Source of the DNA: Candidatus Pantoea floridensis
Lineage (GTDB): Bacteria; Pseudomonadota; Gammaproteobacteria; Enterobacterales; Enterobacteriaceae
Reading direction: 5' to 3'
DNA: 64,000 bases
Assembly: GCF_900215435.1 (NCBI RefSeq)
Contig: NZ_OCMY01000001.1
Coordinates: 1,860,001-1,924,000 of the forward strand
Shown here: one piece after another, positions 53,103 through 64,000 of the stretch
How positions within the stretch are numbered: the stretch's first letter is position 1
How the letters are laid out: each line of letters starts with the position of its first letter
Notes under the pieces: generated by a model
What the model was told of the DNA's origin: nothing
What the model saw: only the letters and a program-made list of their open reading frames with translations
Databases searched by the model: none
Translations under genes and position numbers: made by a program

Positions 53103-53133
53103 TCAGTTAAAAGCTTAAGTGTTGAGATAAAAA

Positions 53134-54341
<1,208 letters not shown>

Positions 54342-55054
54342 GACGCTGAACTCTCCTGCCCCGAACGGGGTATGTCGCGTGTCGTATAAGACTGCCTTTA
54401 CTCATTTGAGTCAAGCAGCAAAAGCCGTGCAAATTATACGGGCGCCACCTGCGATTTCAATCGGTAAGTAGCGAAAAGGTGAACAATTATTTAAATTTCT
54501 TTCTGGAGCGCTATTTTTGAAAACATCGCCTGGCGAGCAGGGTTCGATAAAAATCTGAAATTGCCCTTCCGACTTGCTTTTAAAGCGTGCTTTAGATCAC
54601 ATAATAAACAAGGAATGGCGATGTGAATTTGTTTAAGTTATGAAAATTAACATTTCACAACCCAATAAATTAATTATTTATCAATAGATTATAATTATCC
54701 GGAAACTACATATCATTGATTATCGATAAAAACACTCTATTGACATCATGTCCTGCAATAAAAACGTAAAACTGATATTACGCACGCCGATTTATTGCAG
54801 AGTTATATTTTCCACAGTGATTATTTGAGTGCGTAAATACACGCCATAACGTGATCTAAGTGATAATGAAATGTGAATTAATCGTTAAATGTAACAGGAC
54901 TTTTCGGATAATTTCCGGGATGAATGTTAACTTGCTTACCATGCCCCACCGAATAAATGCTTTTATCCCAAAGTGTTCAATCGCTGCTTTTTCATTCAAT
55001 TTCATCACGAAAGCAAACGGCATGGATTGACCTAAATCCATACCGTTGAAAAGG
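54342..55054. other. non-coding region between atpI and rsmG (atp promoter region)
   Basis: About 710 bases. The part next to atpI must hold the atp operon promoter, which I could not place exactly. The middle (about 54600-54890) is strongly AT-rich with no repeat or RNA gene I recognise. A 61-codon open frame at 54856-55041 has no good ribosome binding site or family resemblance and is not called. Confidence 0.6.
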
Positions 55055-55672
55055 CTATTTTCGGCTAATCACGACTAAATGCCGTTCACCGTCCAGTTCC
55101 GGCACCTGCAGCGGTTGAATTTTCTCCACAATAAAACCAGCAGGCAAGGCTGATATCTCATCATCCGGACGTACCCCCTTCAAGGCATAAAAACGTCCTT
55201 CACGACCCGGCAAATGATGGCACCAGTTCAGCATATCTTCCAGTGAGGCGAAAGCACGGCTTATAACGCCATCGAACGGCGGCTCGGATGGGAACTCCTC
55301 CACGCGGCTTTGCACGGGCGTAACGTTAGTAAGTCCTAACTCATGCTGTACCTGGCGCAGGAAACGCACGCGTTTGCCAAGGCTATCAAGCAGTGTGAAA
55401 TGCGACTGCGGACGTACAATGGCCAGCGGAATACCCGGTAAGCCAGGCCCGGTGCCAACGTCAATAAAGCGATCGCCCTGCAGATGCGGCTCAACCACCA
55501 CGCTATCGAGGATATGCCGTACTAGCATCTGCTGCGGATCGCGCACCGATGTCAGGTTATAGGCCTTGTTCCATTTATGCAGCAGCTCAACATAGCCAAC
55601 CAACTGCTGTTTTTGTTGATCGGTAAGGGAAATGTTTGCCGCTTTCAGCAGCGAGGAGAGTTTGTTAATCAC
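55055..55672 (-). CDS. rsmG: 16S rRNA (guanine527-N7) methyltransferase RsmG
   Basis: A 205-residue SAM-dependent methyltransferase with motif [19 protein letters not shown] and [14 protein letters not shown]. It methylates G527 of 16S rRNA. It follows mnmG after 47 bases that contain a perfect palindrome. Confidence 0.97.
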   Translation of the reverse strand: MINKLSSLLKAANISLTDQQKQQLVGYVELLHKWNKAYNLTSVRDPQQMLVRHILDSVVVEPHLQGDRFIDVGTGPGLPGIPLAIVRPQSHFTLLDSLGKRVRFLRQVQHELGLTNVTPVQSRVEEFPSEPPFDGVISRAFASLEDMLNWCHHLPGREGRFYALKGVRPDDEISALPAGFIVEKIQPLQVPELDGERHLVVISRK

Positions 55673-55691
55673 GACGAGAATTCCATTAACG

Positions 55692-55711
55692 GGGGCGAGG
55701 TACCTCGCCCC
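55692..55711. other. perfect palindrome between mnmG and rsmG
   Basis: GGGGCGAGGTACCTCGCCCC can form a strong hairpin in the mnmG-rsmG mRNA. On the minus strand it is followed by GTTAATGG rather than a T-run, so it may be a processing or stabilising element rather than a terminator. Confidence 0.6.
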
Positions 55712-55719
55712 GAAGTCTA

Positions 55720-57609
55720 TCAGGCGCTTTTACGCAGCAGGCCCTGTTTTTTCAGGTAGATCAGCAGAATCGAGATCGCCGCAGGCGTAATGCCCGAAAT
55801 ACGAGAAGCCTGGCCGATGGAGGTGGGTTTGTGATCGTTAAGCTTGGCAATCACTTCATTCGACAGACCATTAACCTGCCGATAATCGAGATCCACAGGC
55901 AACAAGGTATTTTCATTGCGCTGCTGGCGATCAATCTCTTCCTGCTGGCGTGCAATGTAGCCTTCGTACTTCACCTGAATTTCAACCTGCTCGGCGGCTT
56001 GCTCATCAGCGAGCGCCGGGCCATAGCTTGCCAGCGAGGTAAGCAGCGGATAGGTCATTTCTGGACGGCGCAGTAAATCTTCACCGCTGGCTTCTTTGGT
56101 AAGCGGTGCACTGATCACCGTGTTTACCTCCGCCACGTGATCTGATTTTGGGTGCACCCACAGATCGCGCAAGCGTTGACGCTCTTGCTCAATCGCTTCC
56201 AGTTTTTGGTTGTAACGTGCCCAGCGAGCATCATCAACCAAACCGAGTTCACGGCCTGTCTCTGTCAAACGCAGATCGGCGTTATCTTCACGCAGCATCA
56301 AACGATATTCGGCGCGCGAGGTGAACATGCGGTACGGCTCTTTGGTACCCAATGTGCAGAGGTCATCGACCAAAACACCGAGATAAGCCTGATCGCGCCG
56401 TGGCGCCCAGCCCTCTTTGTCTGCAGAAGAACGCGCCGCATTGAGGCCGGCTAGCAGACCTTGCGCCGCCGCTTCTTCGTAGCCTGTGGTGCCGTTGATC
56501 TGACCGGCAAAGAACAAGCCGTGGATAAATTTACTTTCCAGCGTTGGTTTTAGATCGCGAGGATCGAAGAAATCATACTCAATGGCATAACCCGGACGCA
56601 CGATCTTCGCGTTTTCAAGGCCCTTCATGGAGCGGACGATCTGCATTTGAACGTCAAATGGCAGGCTGGTGGAGATGCCATTTGGGTAAATTTCATTGCT
56701 GGTGAGACCTTCCGGCTCGAGGAAGATCTGGTGCGCGTTACGATCGGCAAAGCGCATCACTTTATCTTCGATCGACGGGCAGTAACGTGGACCAATGCCT
56801 TCGATGATCCCGGCATACATCGGGCTACGATCAAGGTTATTGCGGATCACGTCATGGGTCTGTTCGTTGGTGGAGGTAATCCAGCACGGCACCTGCTGTG
56901 GATGCTGTGAGACTTTGCCCATGAACGAGAACACCGGCATCGGGTTATCACCGTGCTGCGGAGCCAGTACTGAAAAATCAATCGAGCGCGCATCAATGCG
57001 CGGTGGCGTACCGGTTTTCAGACGGTTCACGCGCAGCGGCAGTGCACGCAGACGTTTCGCCAATGGAATTGATGGCGGATCGCCCGCTCGTCCACCGCTG
57101 TAGTTATCCAGGCCAATGTGGATTTTGCCATCAAGGAACGTCCCGACGGTCAGTACCACGGTTTTGGCGCGGAATTTCAAACCCATCTGTGTCACAGCAC
57201 CGACGACGCGATCGTTTTCCACAATCAGATCGTCAACTGCCTGCTGAAAGATCATCAAATTTGGCTGGTTCTCCAGCGCAGTGCGTACCGCCTGGCGATA
57301 CAGTACGCGATCAGCCTGAGCGCGCGTAGCGCGTACTGCTGGGCCTTTACTGGCGTTTAGTATCCTAAACTGGATGCCAGCCTGGTCAATTGCCGTGGCC
57401 ATCAAACCGCCTAAGGCATCCACTTCCTTCACCAGATGTCCTTTCCCGATGCCACCGATCGCCGGGTTACAGGACATTTGTCCAAGCGTATCAATGTTAT
57501 GGGTGAGTAACAGGGTTTGCTGACCCATTCGGGCGGCGGCCATCGCGGCCTCGGTGCCCGCATGACCACCACCGATTACGATGACGTCAAAAGGATCTGG
57601 ATAAAACAT
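55720..57609 (-). CDS. mnmG: tRNA uridine-34 modification enzyme MnmG (GidA)
   Basis: A 629-residue FAD protein that works with MnmE. FAD-binding [20 protein letters not shown] at the N-terminus, the family signature [12 protein letters not shown], and the C-terminal helical domain. First gene left of oriC; its transcription away from the origin is known to help initiation in E. coli. Confidence 0.98.
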   Translation of the reverse strand: MFYPDPFDVIVIGGGHAGTEAAMAAARMGQQTLLLTHNIDTLGQMSCNPAIGGIGKGHLVKEVDALGGLMATAIDQAGIQFRILNASKGPAVRATRAQADRVLYRQAVRTALENQPNLMIFQQAVDDLIVENDRVVGAVTQMGLKFRAKTVVLTVGTFLDGKIHIGLDNYSGGRAGDPPSIPLAKRLRALPLRVNRLKTGTPPRIDARSIDFSVLAPQHGDNPMPVFSFMGKVSQHPQQVPCWITSTNEQTHDVIRNNLDRSPMYAGIIEGIGPRYCPSIEDKVMRFADRNAHQIFLEPEGLTSNEIYPNGISTSLPFDVQMQIVRSMKGLENAKIVRPGYAIEYDFFDPRDLKPTLESKFIHGLFFAGQINGTTGYEEAAAQGLLAGLNAARSSADKEGWAPRRDQAYLGVLVDDLCTLGTKEPYRMFTSRAEYRLMLREDNADLRLTETGRELGLVDDARWARYNQKLEAIEQERQRLRDLWVHPKSDHVAEVNTVISAPLTKEASGEDLLRRPEMTYPLLTSLASYGPALADEQAAEQVEIQVKYEGYIARQQEEIDRQQRNENTLLPVDLDYRQVNGLSNEVIAKLNDHKPTSIGQASRISGITPAAISILLIYLKKQGLLRKSA

Positions 57610-57776
57610 GAAGTGGGTCCTCGTTAGTGTTCGGACAGGGATCGTTGCCCTGGGCGGTGGATTCTACTGAAATTATCTCGGCGGCGAAAGTCGCGGGATC
57701 CTGAGGTTTAAAAGAAAGGATCTTTATTCTTTTATATGATCTCTCTGTTAGATCTACTATTAGGATCGCACCAGGC

Positions 57777-57785
57777 TGTTGATAA
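57777..57785 (-). promoter_or_regulatory. oriC R1-position DnaA box, altered sequence
   Basis: At the place of E. coli R1 (TGTGGATAA) this origin reads TGTTGATAA, i.e. TTATCAACA instead of TTATCCACA on the other strand. The flanks are conserved, so the site is the R1 equivalent with one changed base. Confidence 0.75.
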
Positions 57786-57882
57786 CCCGGAAAAGCCACG
57801 ATTTAACAGCGTATTAGAGAGGATTGTTTGCTGTGAATGATCGGTGATCCTGATCCGTATAAGCTGGGATCAAAACAGCTAC

Positions 57883-57891
57883 TTATACACA
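57883..57891 (+). promoter_or_regulatory. oriC R2 DnaA box
   Basis: TTATACACA, the same sequence as E. coli R2, after the conserved AAGCTGGGATCA. Confidence 0.85.
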
Positions 57892-57956
57892 GCCTAAAAA
57901 AGAAACAGTGGTTGTTATTGGGATAACTACCGGTTATACGCATGAATCAGGCTATG

Positions 57957-57965
57957 TTATCCACA
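57957..57965 (+). promoter_or_regulatory. oriC R4 DnaA box
   Basis: TTATCCACA followed by GCTGATCGC, matching E. coli R4, the perfect high-affinity box at the right end of oriC. Confidence 0.9.
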
Positions 57966-58049
57966 GCTGATCGCGTGTTTAAAGCAAAAAAACAGCGCAA
58001 TAAACTGTGGATCGTTCTATTTACCCGATCCCCGGCCGGCAAAGATCGT

Positions 58050-58490
58050 TTAAATCTGGGTTTTCCATGTGGACACCCACACTTCAGCCGCGTCTTCCGG
58101 GATCTCATGCTCAAGCACGTCGATCTCAAGGCGATCGCCGATGCGTTTGGCACCCAATTGGTTCAACTGCTCTTCCAGCAGCTTGATCGCGCCACAGAAA
58201 AGATCGTATTCGTGGTTGCCGATGCCGACTGCACCATAACGTAAGCCGGAAAGATCCGGTTGCGTCTCCTGCAATGCTTCATATAAAGGAAGCAAGTTGT
58301 CGGGGAGTTCACCGGCACCGTGCGTGGAGGTCACAATCAGCCAGATGCCTTCCTGCTGCAGCTCATCGAGCTCAGGCCCATGCAGCACCTCGGTTGAGAA
58401 GCCCGCTTCCTGCAGTTTTTCTTCCAGATGTTCAGCAACATATTCGGCGCTGCCAAGGGTACTTCCACTGATTAACGTAATATCGGCCAT
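58050..58490 (-). CDS. mioC: flavodoxin-like protein MioC
   Basis: A 146-residue FMN flavodoxin: GSTLGSAEYVAEHL binds the phosphate, and STHGAGELPDNLLPLYE and GNHEYDLFCGAIKLLEEQL complete the fold. It is transcribed towards oriC. Start at 58490 (MADITLISGS) is preferred over the longer frame from 58505. Confidence 0.96.
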   Translation of the reverse strand: MADITLISGSTLGSAEYVAEHLEEKLQEAGFSTEVLHGPELDELQQEGIWLIVTSTHGAGELPDNLLPLYEALQETQPDLSGLRYGAVGIGNHEYDLFCGAIKLLEEQLNQLGAKRIGDRLEIDVLEHEIPEDAAEVWVSTWKTQI

Positions 58491-58547
58491 GATGCTCTCC
58501 CGCACTAAAGGCGAGCATTGTACGCTGTGATCAAGCCGTGATCCACC

Positions 58548-58556
58548 TGTGGAAAA
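58548..58556 (-). promoter_or_regulatory. DnaA box-like site in the mioC promoter region
   Basis: TGTGGAAAA (TTTTCCACA on the other strand), about 60 bases upstream of mioC. E. coli mioC has DnaA boxes in its promoter through which DnaA represses it. Confidence 0.5.
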
Positions 58557-58644
58557 CAGGGTTAATAGTAGAAAGCATCAGGCGGCAAGTCACGCTGTAC
58601 GCGCGATCTGCCGGGGATAAGTTTGTGCACAGTTTAGATGGGGA

Positions 58645-59106
58645 TCACGGCTTAATGGTGCGCATGATGGGGTTTTGCAGTGAGATCAGGGTTTCGGTGG
58701 ACTGAATTTCGTCGATAGTCTGGATCTTGTTGATCAACACCTGCTGCAGCGCGTCGATTGATCGACACATCACTTTGATAAAAATGCTGTAATGGCCGGT
58801 GGTGTACCAGGCCTCAACGACTTCATCTAAGGCTTCCAGCTTACTAAGCGCCGCCGGATAATCACGTGCGCTCTTCAGGATAATGCCGATAAAGCAGCAC
58901 ACATCGAAGCCAAGCTGGCGCGGATCAATCTCCACGCGGGTGCCTAAAATAATCCCCGCCTGACGCATTTTTTCCACGCGAACATGAATGGTGCCCGGGC
59001 TCACGTTGAATTGTTTAGCGAGTTCGGCATAAGCGGTACGCGCATTTTGCAGCAGCGCATTCAAAATGCCGCGATCCAGGTTATCCAGCTGAAGGTTTTC
59101 CGCCAT
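58645..59106 (-). CDS. asnC: Lrp/AsnC-family regulator AsnC
   Basis: A 153-residue feast-famine regulator matching E. coli AsnC. The winged helix is at about 8-60 (NARTAYAELAKQFNVSPGTIHVRVEKM) and the effector-binding RAM domain ends LISLQNPIMRTIKP. In E. coli it activates the adjacent asnA gene in response to asparagine, but asnA is absent here. Start at 59106 has GAGGAT upstream; the frame extends to 59193 without support. Confidence 0.95.
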   Translation of the reverse strand: MAENLQLDNLDRGILNALLQNARTAYAELAKQFNVSPGTIHVRVEKMRQAGIILGTRVEIDPRQLGFDVCCFIGIILKSARDYPAALSKLEALDEVVEAWYTTGHYSIFIKVMCRSIDALQQVLINKIQTIDEIQSTETLISLQNPIMRTIKP

Positions 59107-59213
59107 TGTCCATCCTCGTTGAGTTCTTCTTCTATGAATAGAGGAGAATGTGCAGCAAATTAGCGGTGCAGGCAAGGTGCAGACAACAGCCATGCCGTTG
59201 TCTGCACGCTTTA

Positions 59214-61352
59214 TTAGCGCTTGCGCCAGAAGGTCACTTGCGCCTGTGTATGCTGGAATTTGCGCGCCGTCTCGCGGATAACAAAGGGGATATCCTGCGG
59301 CGGTGCGATTTCATCAAACGCGTCACGTAATACGCGTTGCAACGCCTGGTAAGTGGTGAGTGCTTCGCCATTCTCGCGCACACCACCCAGCCAGTTTTCT
59401 TTCGGGGTGAATTCCTCCAGCCAGGTATAAGGTGACGACAGCACCAGCAAGCCGCCGGAACGGATCATCGGCGTAACATCCTGCAGGAAGCGTTTGGGCT
59501 GACGCAGACGATCAATCAGGTTGGAAGCGAGTACCAGATCGTAACGATCCGGCTGTGGCTTCAGGTTACAGGCATCGCCCTGCACAAACTGGATACGCTG
59601 CGCTTGCTGAGCCTCAAGACCAAACTCTTTCAGCCGTACCTGCCGATACTCCACCAGCTCGCCTTCTTCTGGCACCACGTAGCGGAAATCTTCTCCCGAT
59701 GTCAGCTGTAGCGCGACATCAATAAAGCGCGCCGAGTAATCCATCCCAGTTACTGCATCAAAATGGCGCGCCAGCTCGAAACTGGCGCGTCCGGTGGCAC
59801 AACCGATATCCAGCGCCTGGCCACGCTCCTGGCAATGCGGCAGCAATTTTTCCACCAGCGCAGCCGCGTAGTTGGGCACGCCGTAGTAACTCGGACCGTA
59901 CTGGAAATCGAGGTATTGCGACACCATGCTATCCGTTTCATAAGGATTGAGCGCCATCGTTTCTTCATGTGATGAAACCACATAGCGGAAACCGGCGTGC
60001 TGGAAGAAGTGACGGCGGAAAGCGTAGCGTGCGGATTTCAGCGCTTCGTTGCCGGTAGAAATCCAGCTGCCGCCTTTAATTAGCGCATGTTTGCCATCAA
60101 AGGTCGGCGTGGAGAAATCATCGTAGAGCGGGTGGACTTTAAAACCTTCGAAGCCGTTGGTCGGCGTGGTGGTCCACTGCCATACGTTGCCGACAATGTC
60201 GTAGAACTCGCCCTGAGCAAAGCGATCGACCGGGCTGGACGAAGCCCAATACGCCAGATTGATATTGCCTGGCGCGTCAATCCAATCCGGCTGGTCGCCG
60301 CTTACCTGTTCACGTAGCTGCGCCCATTCCGCTTCACAGGGGAGTTGCACGGATTTACCGGTCTCTTCAGCCAGCCAGCGACAGAACGCAGCGGCTTCCA
60401 GCTGATTCACCTCCGCTGGCCAGTCCCAGGGCATCGCGACTTCCTCAGCCAGCAAGCGCAGCTTTAGCTGATCGGGTTGCTTTTCGTCCCCGATCCAAAA
60501 CGTCGGCATTTGCGCGCCGGAGAATTCGCGCCAGCCCCAGCCTTCATCATCCCACCAGCGGCGATCGTTATAGCCATCCGCCGCGATAAAGCGGTAAAAC
60601 TCGGCATTGCTCACCAGCATTTTACTGGCCTTAAACGGCTTCAGTTCTGTCTGCTGGCTGCCATATTCATTATCCCAGCCGTAAGTGTCGTCTGTTTTGC
60701 CCTGCTGCACGCGACCCCCGGGCATGGCGACCAGCGTATTGGCTGGCACAGATTGACGATCGTGACGCGCCTGCGGGCAAACCGGCCAGTGTGGTTGCGC
60801 TTTTACCCACTCGATGGGCAACTGGCGCATCAGCACGCTGGAGGTTTCCAGATGAATACGTTCGTGCTCGATCCCCATCAAAACCACCCACGCCGGGCTT
60901 TCCCAATCGATGGGCAGCGCCAACGGCATGGTGCGAATGAACTCGCTCACCAGACTTTTTACTTTGCCGCGATAGTCGCGGACTTCAGCGATAGTTGGCC
61001 AGTCGTAATGGTTGTCGTTGAGATCGTCCCAGCTCATCTCATCCACGCCGATCGCCATCATCGCCTCAATACGATCGTCGACGCGTTGATCGAGATAGCG
61101 TCCGGCCATCAGCTTGTTAATGTAGAAGGTCGCAGTGTGGCCAAAGTAGAAGATCAGCGGATGACGCAGCGAAATGGCTTTATTAAACCAGGCGCGTTCG
61201 TCGGCCAGACAATCAAACAGGCTTTCATACAGTTCCCAGGTTTGGGTGAAGTACGTTAGCAGTTCGGCTCTTTTTTGTTCGGTATTTTGGCCGGAGAGTC
61301 GCAGCGTGTGGGTCGGTGCGGGAAGTTGGGCGGTGGTCACAAGGTGCTCCAT
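59214..61352 (-). CDS. ovoA: ovothiol synthase OvoA (sulfoxide synthase fused to methyltransferase)
   Basis: A 712-residue three-domain enzyme that joins cysteine to C5 of histidine with oxygen and later N-methylates the thiohistidine. The DinB-like part carries the iron ligands H72 (GHTATFYINKL) and H163/H167 (MGIEHERIHLE). An FGE-sulfatase domain (about 215-460) has LIKGGSWIS and FRRHFF. The C-terminal methyltransferase has ALDIGCATGRASFELA (about 530). OvoA was first characterised from Erwinia tasmaniensis. The start is uncertain: ATG 61352, GTG 61376, or GTG 61340 with TGGAG 6 bases upstream. It sits where E. coli has asnA. Confidence 0.93.
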   Translation of the reverse strand: MEHLVTTAQLPAPTHTLRLSGQNTEQKRAELLTYFTQTWELYESLFDCLADERAWFNKAISLRHPLIFYFGHTATFYINKLMAGRYLDQRVDDRIEAMMAIGVDEMSWDDLNDNHYDWPTIAEVRDYRGKVKSLVSEFIRTMPLALPIDWESPAWVVLMGIEHERIHLETSSVLMRQLPIEWVKAQPHWPVCPQARHDRQSVPANTLVAMPGGRVQQGKTDDTYGWDNEYGSQQTELKPFKASKMLVSNAEFYRFIAADGYNDRRWWDDEGWGWREFSGAQMPTFWIGDEKQPDQLKLRLLAEEVAMPWDWPAEVNQLEAAAFCRWLAEETGKSVQLPCEAEWAQLREQVSGDQPDWIDAPGNINLAYWASSSPVDRFAQGEFYDIVGNVWQWTTTPTNGFEGFKVHPLYDDFSTPTFDGKHALIKGGSWISTGNEALKSARYAFRRHFFQHAGFRYVVSSHEETMALNPYETDSMVSQYLDFQYGPSYYGVPNYAAALVEKLLPHCQERGQALDIGCATGRASFELARHFDAVTGMDYSARFIDVALQLTSGEDFRYVVPEEGELVEYRQVRLKEFGLEAQQAQRIQFVQGDACNLKPQPDRYDLVLASNLIDRLRQPKRFLQDVTPMIRSGGLLVLSSPYTWLEEFTPKENWLGGVRENGEALTTYQALQRVLRDAFDEIAPPQDIPFVIRETARKFQHTQAQVTFWRKR

Positions 61353-61406
61353 TTGCTTGGTGTGCGAACTTATCACTATAGCAAATTAGCATTTCCGCCA
61401 GATGAC

Positions 61407-62867
61407 TTAGCGCTGCCAGCGGCGCAGCAGGCGACTTTTCAGGCCGGTATCAAAGCGCCAGATGTGATCGAAAATGCGCAGAATGCCGGGTTTGCCATGC
61501 AGCGACATCGCGACCGCGTGGAAGCGCTGTTGATAGTGGCGCTGACGCTGCTTAATGGTGCTAACGACATCGTCGGGCAAACGCTGGGCAATAAAATCCG
61601 ACACGATCACCGCATCCGCTTCCTGCCACGCGTTGCCTTCCATGCGTTTTACTACGGCGGCAAGGCAGGCGGCGAGATCGGTGCCGCCGCGAAAGCGCTG
61701 GCTGAGAAAACGAATGGCCTGCTCAATGCCGTTGTCGGCGGTGAGCTCATAGCCGATCACTTCATGTGCAAACAACATGATGTAGCAGCGGCGCTTATCC
61801 GCCAGCGCCACTTTCAGCAGCGCCAGGCAAAAAGCTTTGGCGCAGCGTTCGTTGAAACCGCCCATCGAACCGGAGGTATCCACGCAGACGATAAACGGTC
61901 CGCGCGGCTGCTCTTCGTGTTGCTGGTGGCTAACCGGTCTCATGGTGACTTTTTCGTGCCACGCATCGCCCTGTAAACGGTAGGTCAGCAAGCGTTTCTC
62001 GACCAAACGTCGATAAAATTCCAGCTCTAACTCGCTAATGCTCAGCGCCGCCAGCTCTGGCGGTAGCAGGCGCAGCACATCATCGCTCTGATGAATGCCG
62101 CTGACCTCTTCCGGCACATTATCCGGTTCACGCACCAGTTGGTGAAACGCCTCCAGCGGCGCATCCTGCGATGGCACCGATTTGGCCTCGCGGCTGCGTC
62201 CCAGCTGTTGCGCCAGCTTCATCAGTTCCGGCTGCTGAGCAAGGAAATCGCCATACTGCACAATCAGCTCGTAATCGCCGTGCTGCAGCGGCGCTTTGCT
62301 CAAATCCCACAGGCGACCAGCCGCGGCCTCATCGTCATCGGTAAGAATCGGTGCCAGCTGACCGCTGATCGCCATGCGCTGCTGCAGCTCCGCCATCAGG
62401 CGTTCGCGCTGCTCTTCCAGAATGGTTTCATTTAGCGTCAGCGTTTGCAGTGTCAGGCTGAGGCGCCAGCGTTGCAGAAACAGCGTGTGCTGCGCGTTAC
62501 TGAGCTGTGTGTTTTCGGCATTAAGAAGCAGTTTGCTGGCTTCTTCAATAAACGGCGACGGCAGACTTTTCAGCTGCGTCATGATGTGGGGTAACTGCTG
62601 GGTGAAATTTTGCGTGCTGAGCAGCTGCATCTGCTGAAACAGCTGAAATTCCTGCGCCAGCGTTTCCGGCACCGGCGTGGCTTTGATCTGCTCGGCAATC
62701 TCCGATCGCCAGCGCGGCAGATCGCGCATTAATGCCTGCTTCATGCGGGGAAATTTTTCAAAAAAAAGCGCCAGCTGCGGCGAGGCGAGTAACGCGATGA
62801 TCAGCTCTTCTATCAGCTCGGTTTCACCAATTGATAGCAGCGTACTCAGCGTCTCTAGCGAGATCAT
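61407..62867 (-). CDS. viaA: vWA-domain protein ViaA
   Basis: A 486-residue partner of RavA. The N-terminal helical part is followed by a von Willebrand A domain (about 320-486) with the MIDAS motif DTSGSMGG at about 331. The RavA-ViaA pair acts in E. coli on respiratory enzymes and modulates aminoglycoside sensitivity. Its start overlaps the ravA stop by 4 bases. Confidence 0.95.
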   Translation of the reverse strand: MISLETLSTLLSIGETELIEELIIALLASPQLALFFEKFPRMKQALMRDLPRWRSEIAEQIKATPVPETLAQEFQLFQQMQLLSTQNFTQQLPHIMTQLKSLPSPFIEEASKLLLNAENTQLSNAQHTLFLQRWRLSLTLQTLTLNETILEEQRERLMAELQQRMAISGQLAPILTDDDEAAAGRLWDLSKAPLQHGDYELIVQYGDFLAQQPELMKLAQQLGRSREAKSVPSQDAPLEAFHQLVREPDNVPEEVSGIHQSDDVLRLLPPELAALSISELELEFYRRLVEKRLLTYRLQGDAWHEKVTMRPVSHQQHEEQPRGPFIVCVDTSGSMGGFNERCAKAFCLALLKVALADKRRCYIMLFAHEVIGYELTADNGIEQAIRFLSQRFRGGTDLAACLAAVVKRMEGNAWQEADAVIVSDFIAQRLPDDVVSTIKQRQRHYQQRFHAVAMSLHGKPGILRIFDHIWRFDTGLKSRLLRRWQR

Positions 62868-64000
62868 TTTCTCGCCTGTTTCAGCTGTTCCGCTACATCC
62901 TGCAGGCTGGTTTCAATGCGAGCCAGCCAGTCATCGCTAATGAATAAACAGCGCTGCTGCTGGCTAAATAGCGTACGTTGCGTGCGCAGCTGCGTTTCCA
63001 GCGCCTCATATTCATCGGCGATCTCCTGCGGCATCTCGCTGCTGTTGCTGGCGCCCGGCAGCGTGAGTCGCGTGGATTGCAGGCTAACATCGCGCAGCGT
63101 CAGGCAGTGATGCGTATCCACCAGCATATCGAGCGTCTGACCAAAGCCAATGCCATTTAACTTGCCACGGATTTCGCCGCCTTTCAGCAGCCACTGATTC
63201 AGGGCTTCACGCCCCAGCAGAATGTGCGTTACCTGCATATCGTGCAGCATTAGCGGCTGTTGCAGCATCAGTGTCAGCTGTTCGTCCGCAATCGCGGCGG
63301 GTAATTCATAATGCGGTTTGCGGCTGAACATGCCGCTGTGTTTCTCCAGCGTCAGCGCTTGCGCCACACTTTGCTGCTGTTGCAGCGCCAGGCGACGGCC
63401 TTTGATCTGCTGCAGTTTGTGTAGCAGCGCCTGTTGCTGCCACGCATGTTGCGACATCAGCGTATCAATTTCGCGATCCAGCAGCTTCATCGAGGCCACG
63501 TCATGCCATAGACAATCTTTCAGCAGAATTAAATCGATGGGGGCGATGGTTACGCGACCACTATAGAATGCGCTGGCCTGCAACAAATGAATGGCTTTTT
63601 TCCAGCGGCGATCGGAGATGTAGGGCGCATCCGGCAGCGTTTCTAGTTGCTGACGTAGCTGATAAATCAGTTCGAACACGTGATCCGGCAGGCTGACCTG
63701 GCTGATGCCTTTCTGCCACTGCTCATACTCTTCATCGCTGATGCGCAGTGACTCCGCCACAGGATTGTCGTTTTCGTCCTGCTGATGGGTGAGCATGCTG
63801 CGGAAATTCTGTTTCTCATGCACATTATCCAGCCACAGACGAATCAACATGCGGTCATACAGTGCTTCCAGTCCGCTATCCGCTTCAGGCAATTCGTTGG
63901 AGGCGGTAACCAGCAGGCGCATTGGGATTTTTTCTTCGCTATCGCCGTTACGGAAGCGGCGTTCGTTGATGGCGGTTAGCAGGGTATTCAGAATCGCCGG
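62864..64000 (-). CDS. ravA: MoxR-family AAA+ ATPase RavA (partial, C-terminal part)
   Basis: The last 378 residues of RavA (about 500 expected). The visible part starts within the AAA+ module ([19 protein letters not shown], then [25 protein letters not shown]). It continues into the LARA domain that binds LdcI ([18 protein letters not shown]) and ends [15 protein letters not shown]. The reading frame is open to the right edge and the start lies outside the window. It forms an operon with viaA. Confidence 0.96.
   Translation of the reverse strand, partial: PAILNTLLTAINERRFRNGDSEEKIPMRLLVTASNELPEADSGLEALYDRMLIRLWLDNVHEKQNFRSMLTHQQDENDNPVAESLRISDEEYEQWQKGISQVSLPDHVFELIYQLRQQLETLPDAPYISDRRWKKAIHLLQASAFYSGRVTIAPIDLILLKDCLWHDVASMKLLDREIDTLMSQHAWQQQALLHKLQQIKGRRLALQQQQSVAQALTLEKHSGMFSRKPHYELPAAIADEQLTLMLQQPLMLHDMQVTHILLGREALNQWLLKGGEIRGKLNGIGFGQTLDMLVDTHHCLTLRDVSLQSTRLTLPGASNSSEMPQEIADEYEALETQLRTQRTLFSQQQRCLFISDDWLARIETSLQDVAEQLKQARK

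Larger units (their letters stand above)
57696..57975. other. oriC: chromosomal replication origin oriC
   Basis: The stretch between mnmG and mioC aligns by eye to E. coli oriC. It starts GGATCCTGAGGTTTAAAAG, followed by AT-rich 13-mer-like units with GATCT to about 57765. Then come TTAGGATCGCACC, CTGTGAATGATCGGTGATCC, GTATAAGCTGGGATCA, and GGATAACTACCGG near the right end. About ten GATC sites are present, as needed for SeqA and Dam control. Left of 57696 only the mnmG leader is seen. Confidence 0.96.

Noticed and set aside
54600..54890. AT-rich stretch as a foreign island
   Set aside because: Lies in the expected atpI-rsmG non-coding gap with no mobile gene or repeat at its ends.
54856..55041. 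61-codon minus-strand open frame before rsmG
   Set aside because: No good ribosome binding site, no recognisable family and AT-rich intergenic context; could be a small protein but is not supported.
61275..61976. 233-codon plus-strand open frame
   Set aside because: It is the shadow of viaA and the ovoA start region; no family resemblance.

Overview
This window is chromosomal DNA of an Enterobacterales bacterium, most likely Erwiniaceae (Pantoea or Erwinia type). From about 9.6 kb to the right edge the gene order follows the E. coli segment ibpA-yidQ-yidR-dgoTDAKR-yidA-gyrB-recF-dnaN-dnaA-rpmH-rnpA-yidD-yidC-mnmE-yieE-adeP-yieH-phoU-pstBACS-glmS-glmU-atpCDGAHFEBI-rsmG-mnmG-oriC-mioC-asnC-viaA-ravA. 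The proteins are close to, but clearly distinct from, the E. coli ones. A lone IbpA without IbpB, and an ovothiol synthase gene (ovoA) where E. coli has asnA, both point to Erwiniaceae. The chromosomal origin lies at about 57.70-57.98 kb, between mnmG and mioC. dnaA lies about 29 kb away.

The left 9.6 kb is accessory DNA and holds the most novel material. (1) 1-1817, minus strand, AT-rich: a class II microcin operon. It has a 112-residue double-glycine-leader precursor with four cysteines and a glycine-zipper core, a 70-residue two-helix membrane protein (candidate immunity protein), a CPBP-family membrane protease homologue, and the start of a CvaA/HlyD-type secretion accessory protein that runs off the left edge. 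(2) 2196-9540: a compact, apparently uncharacterised small-molecule cluster. A MocR-type regulator is divergent from PP-loop ATPase > ATP-grasp ligase > class II glutamine amidotransferase > Fe(II)/2-oxoglutarate oxygenase > YbaK/YeaK-type aminoacyl-tRNA deacylase > EamA exporter. The enzyme set predicts an amidated or ligated amino-acid-like product. The last two genes look like editing-based self-protection and export.

Other additions to the E. coli-like backbone are: a cassette between yidA and gyrB (MXKDX-repeat protein, Tat-exported molybdoenzyme, cytochrome b561-like partner and a divergent two-component system); a RutE-like nitroreductase and a flavin reductase after mnmE; an MFS transporter next to phoU; and ovoA between asnC and viaA.

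Regulatory sites that can be read directly include a sigma32 promoter and a ROSE-type thermometer at ibpA, a 10-bp-armed palindrome upstream of dgoR, two Pho boxes at pstS, a PurR-like palindrome between adeP and yieH, DnaA boxes at oriC and dnaA, and many intrinsic terminators. A family of paired palindromes recurs in at least five intergenic gaps, including between dnaN and recF. The palindromes differ in sequence but keep pairing through compensatory changes.

No tRNA, rRNA, CRISPR array, transposase or phage gene was seen. All calls come from reading translations and sequence; no database was searched.
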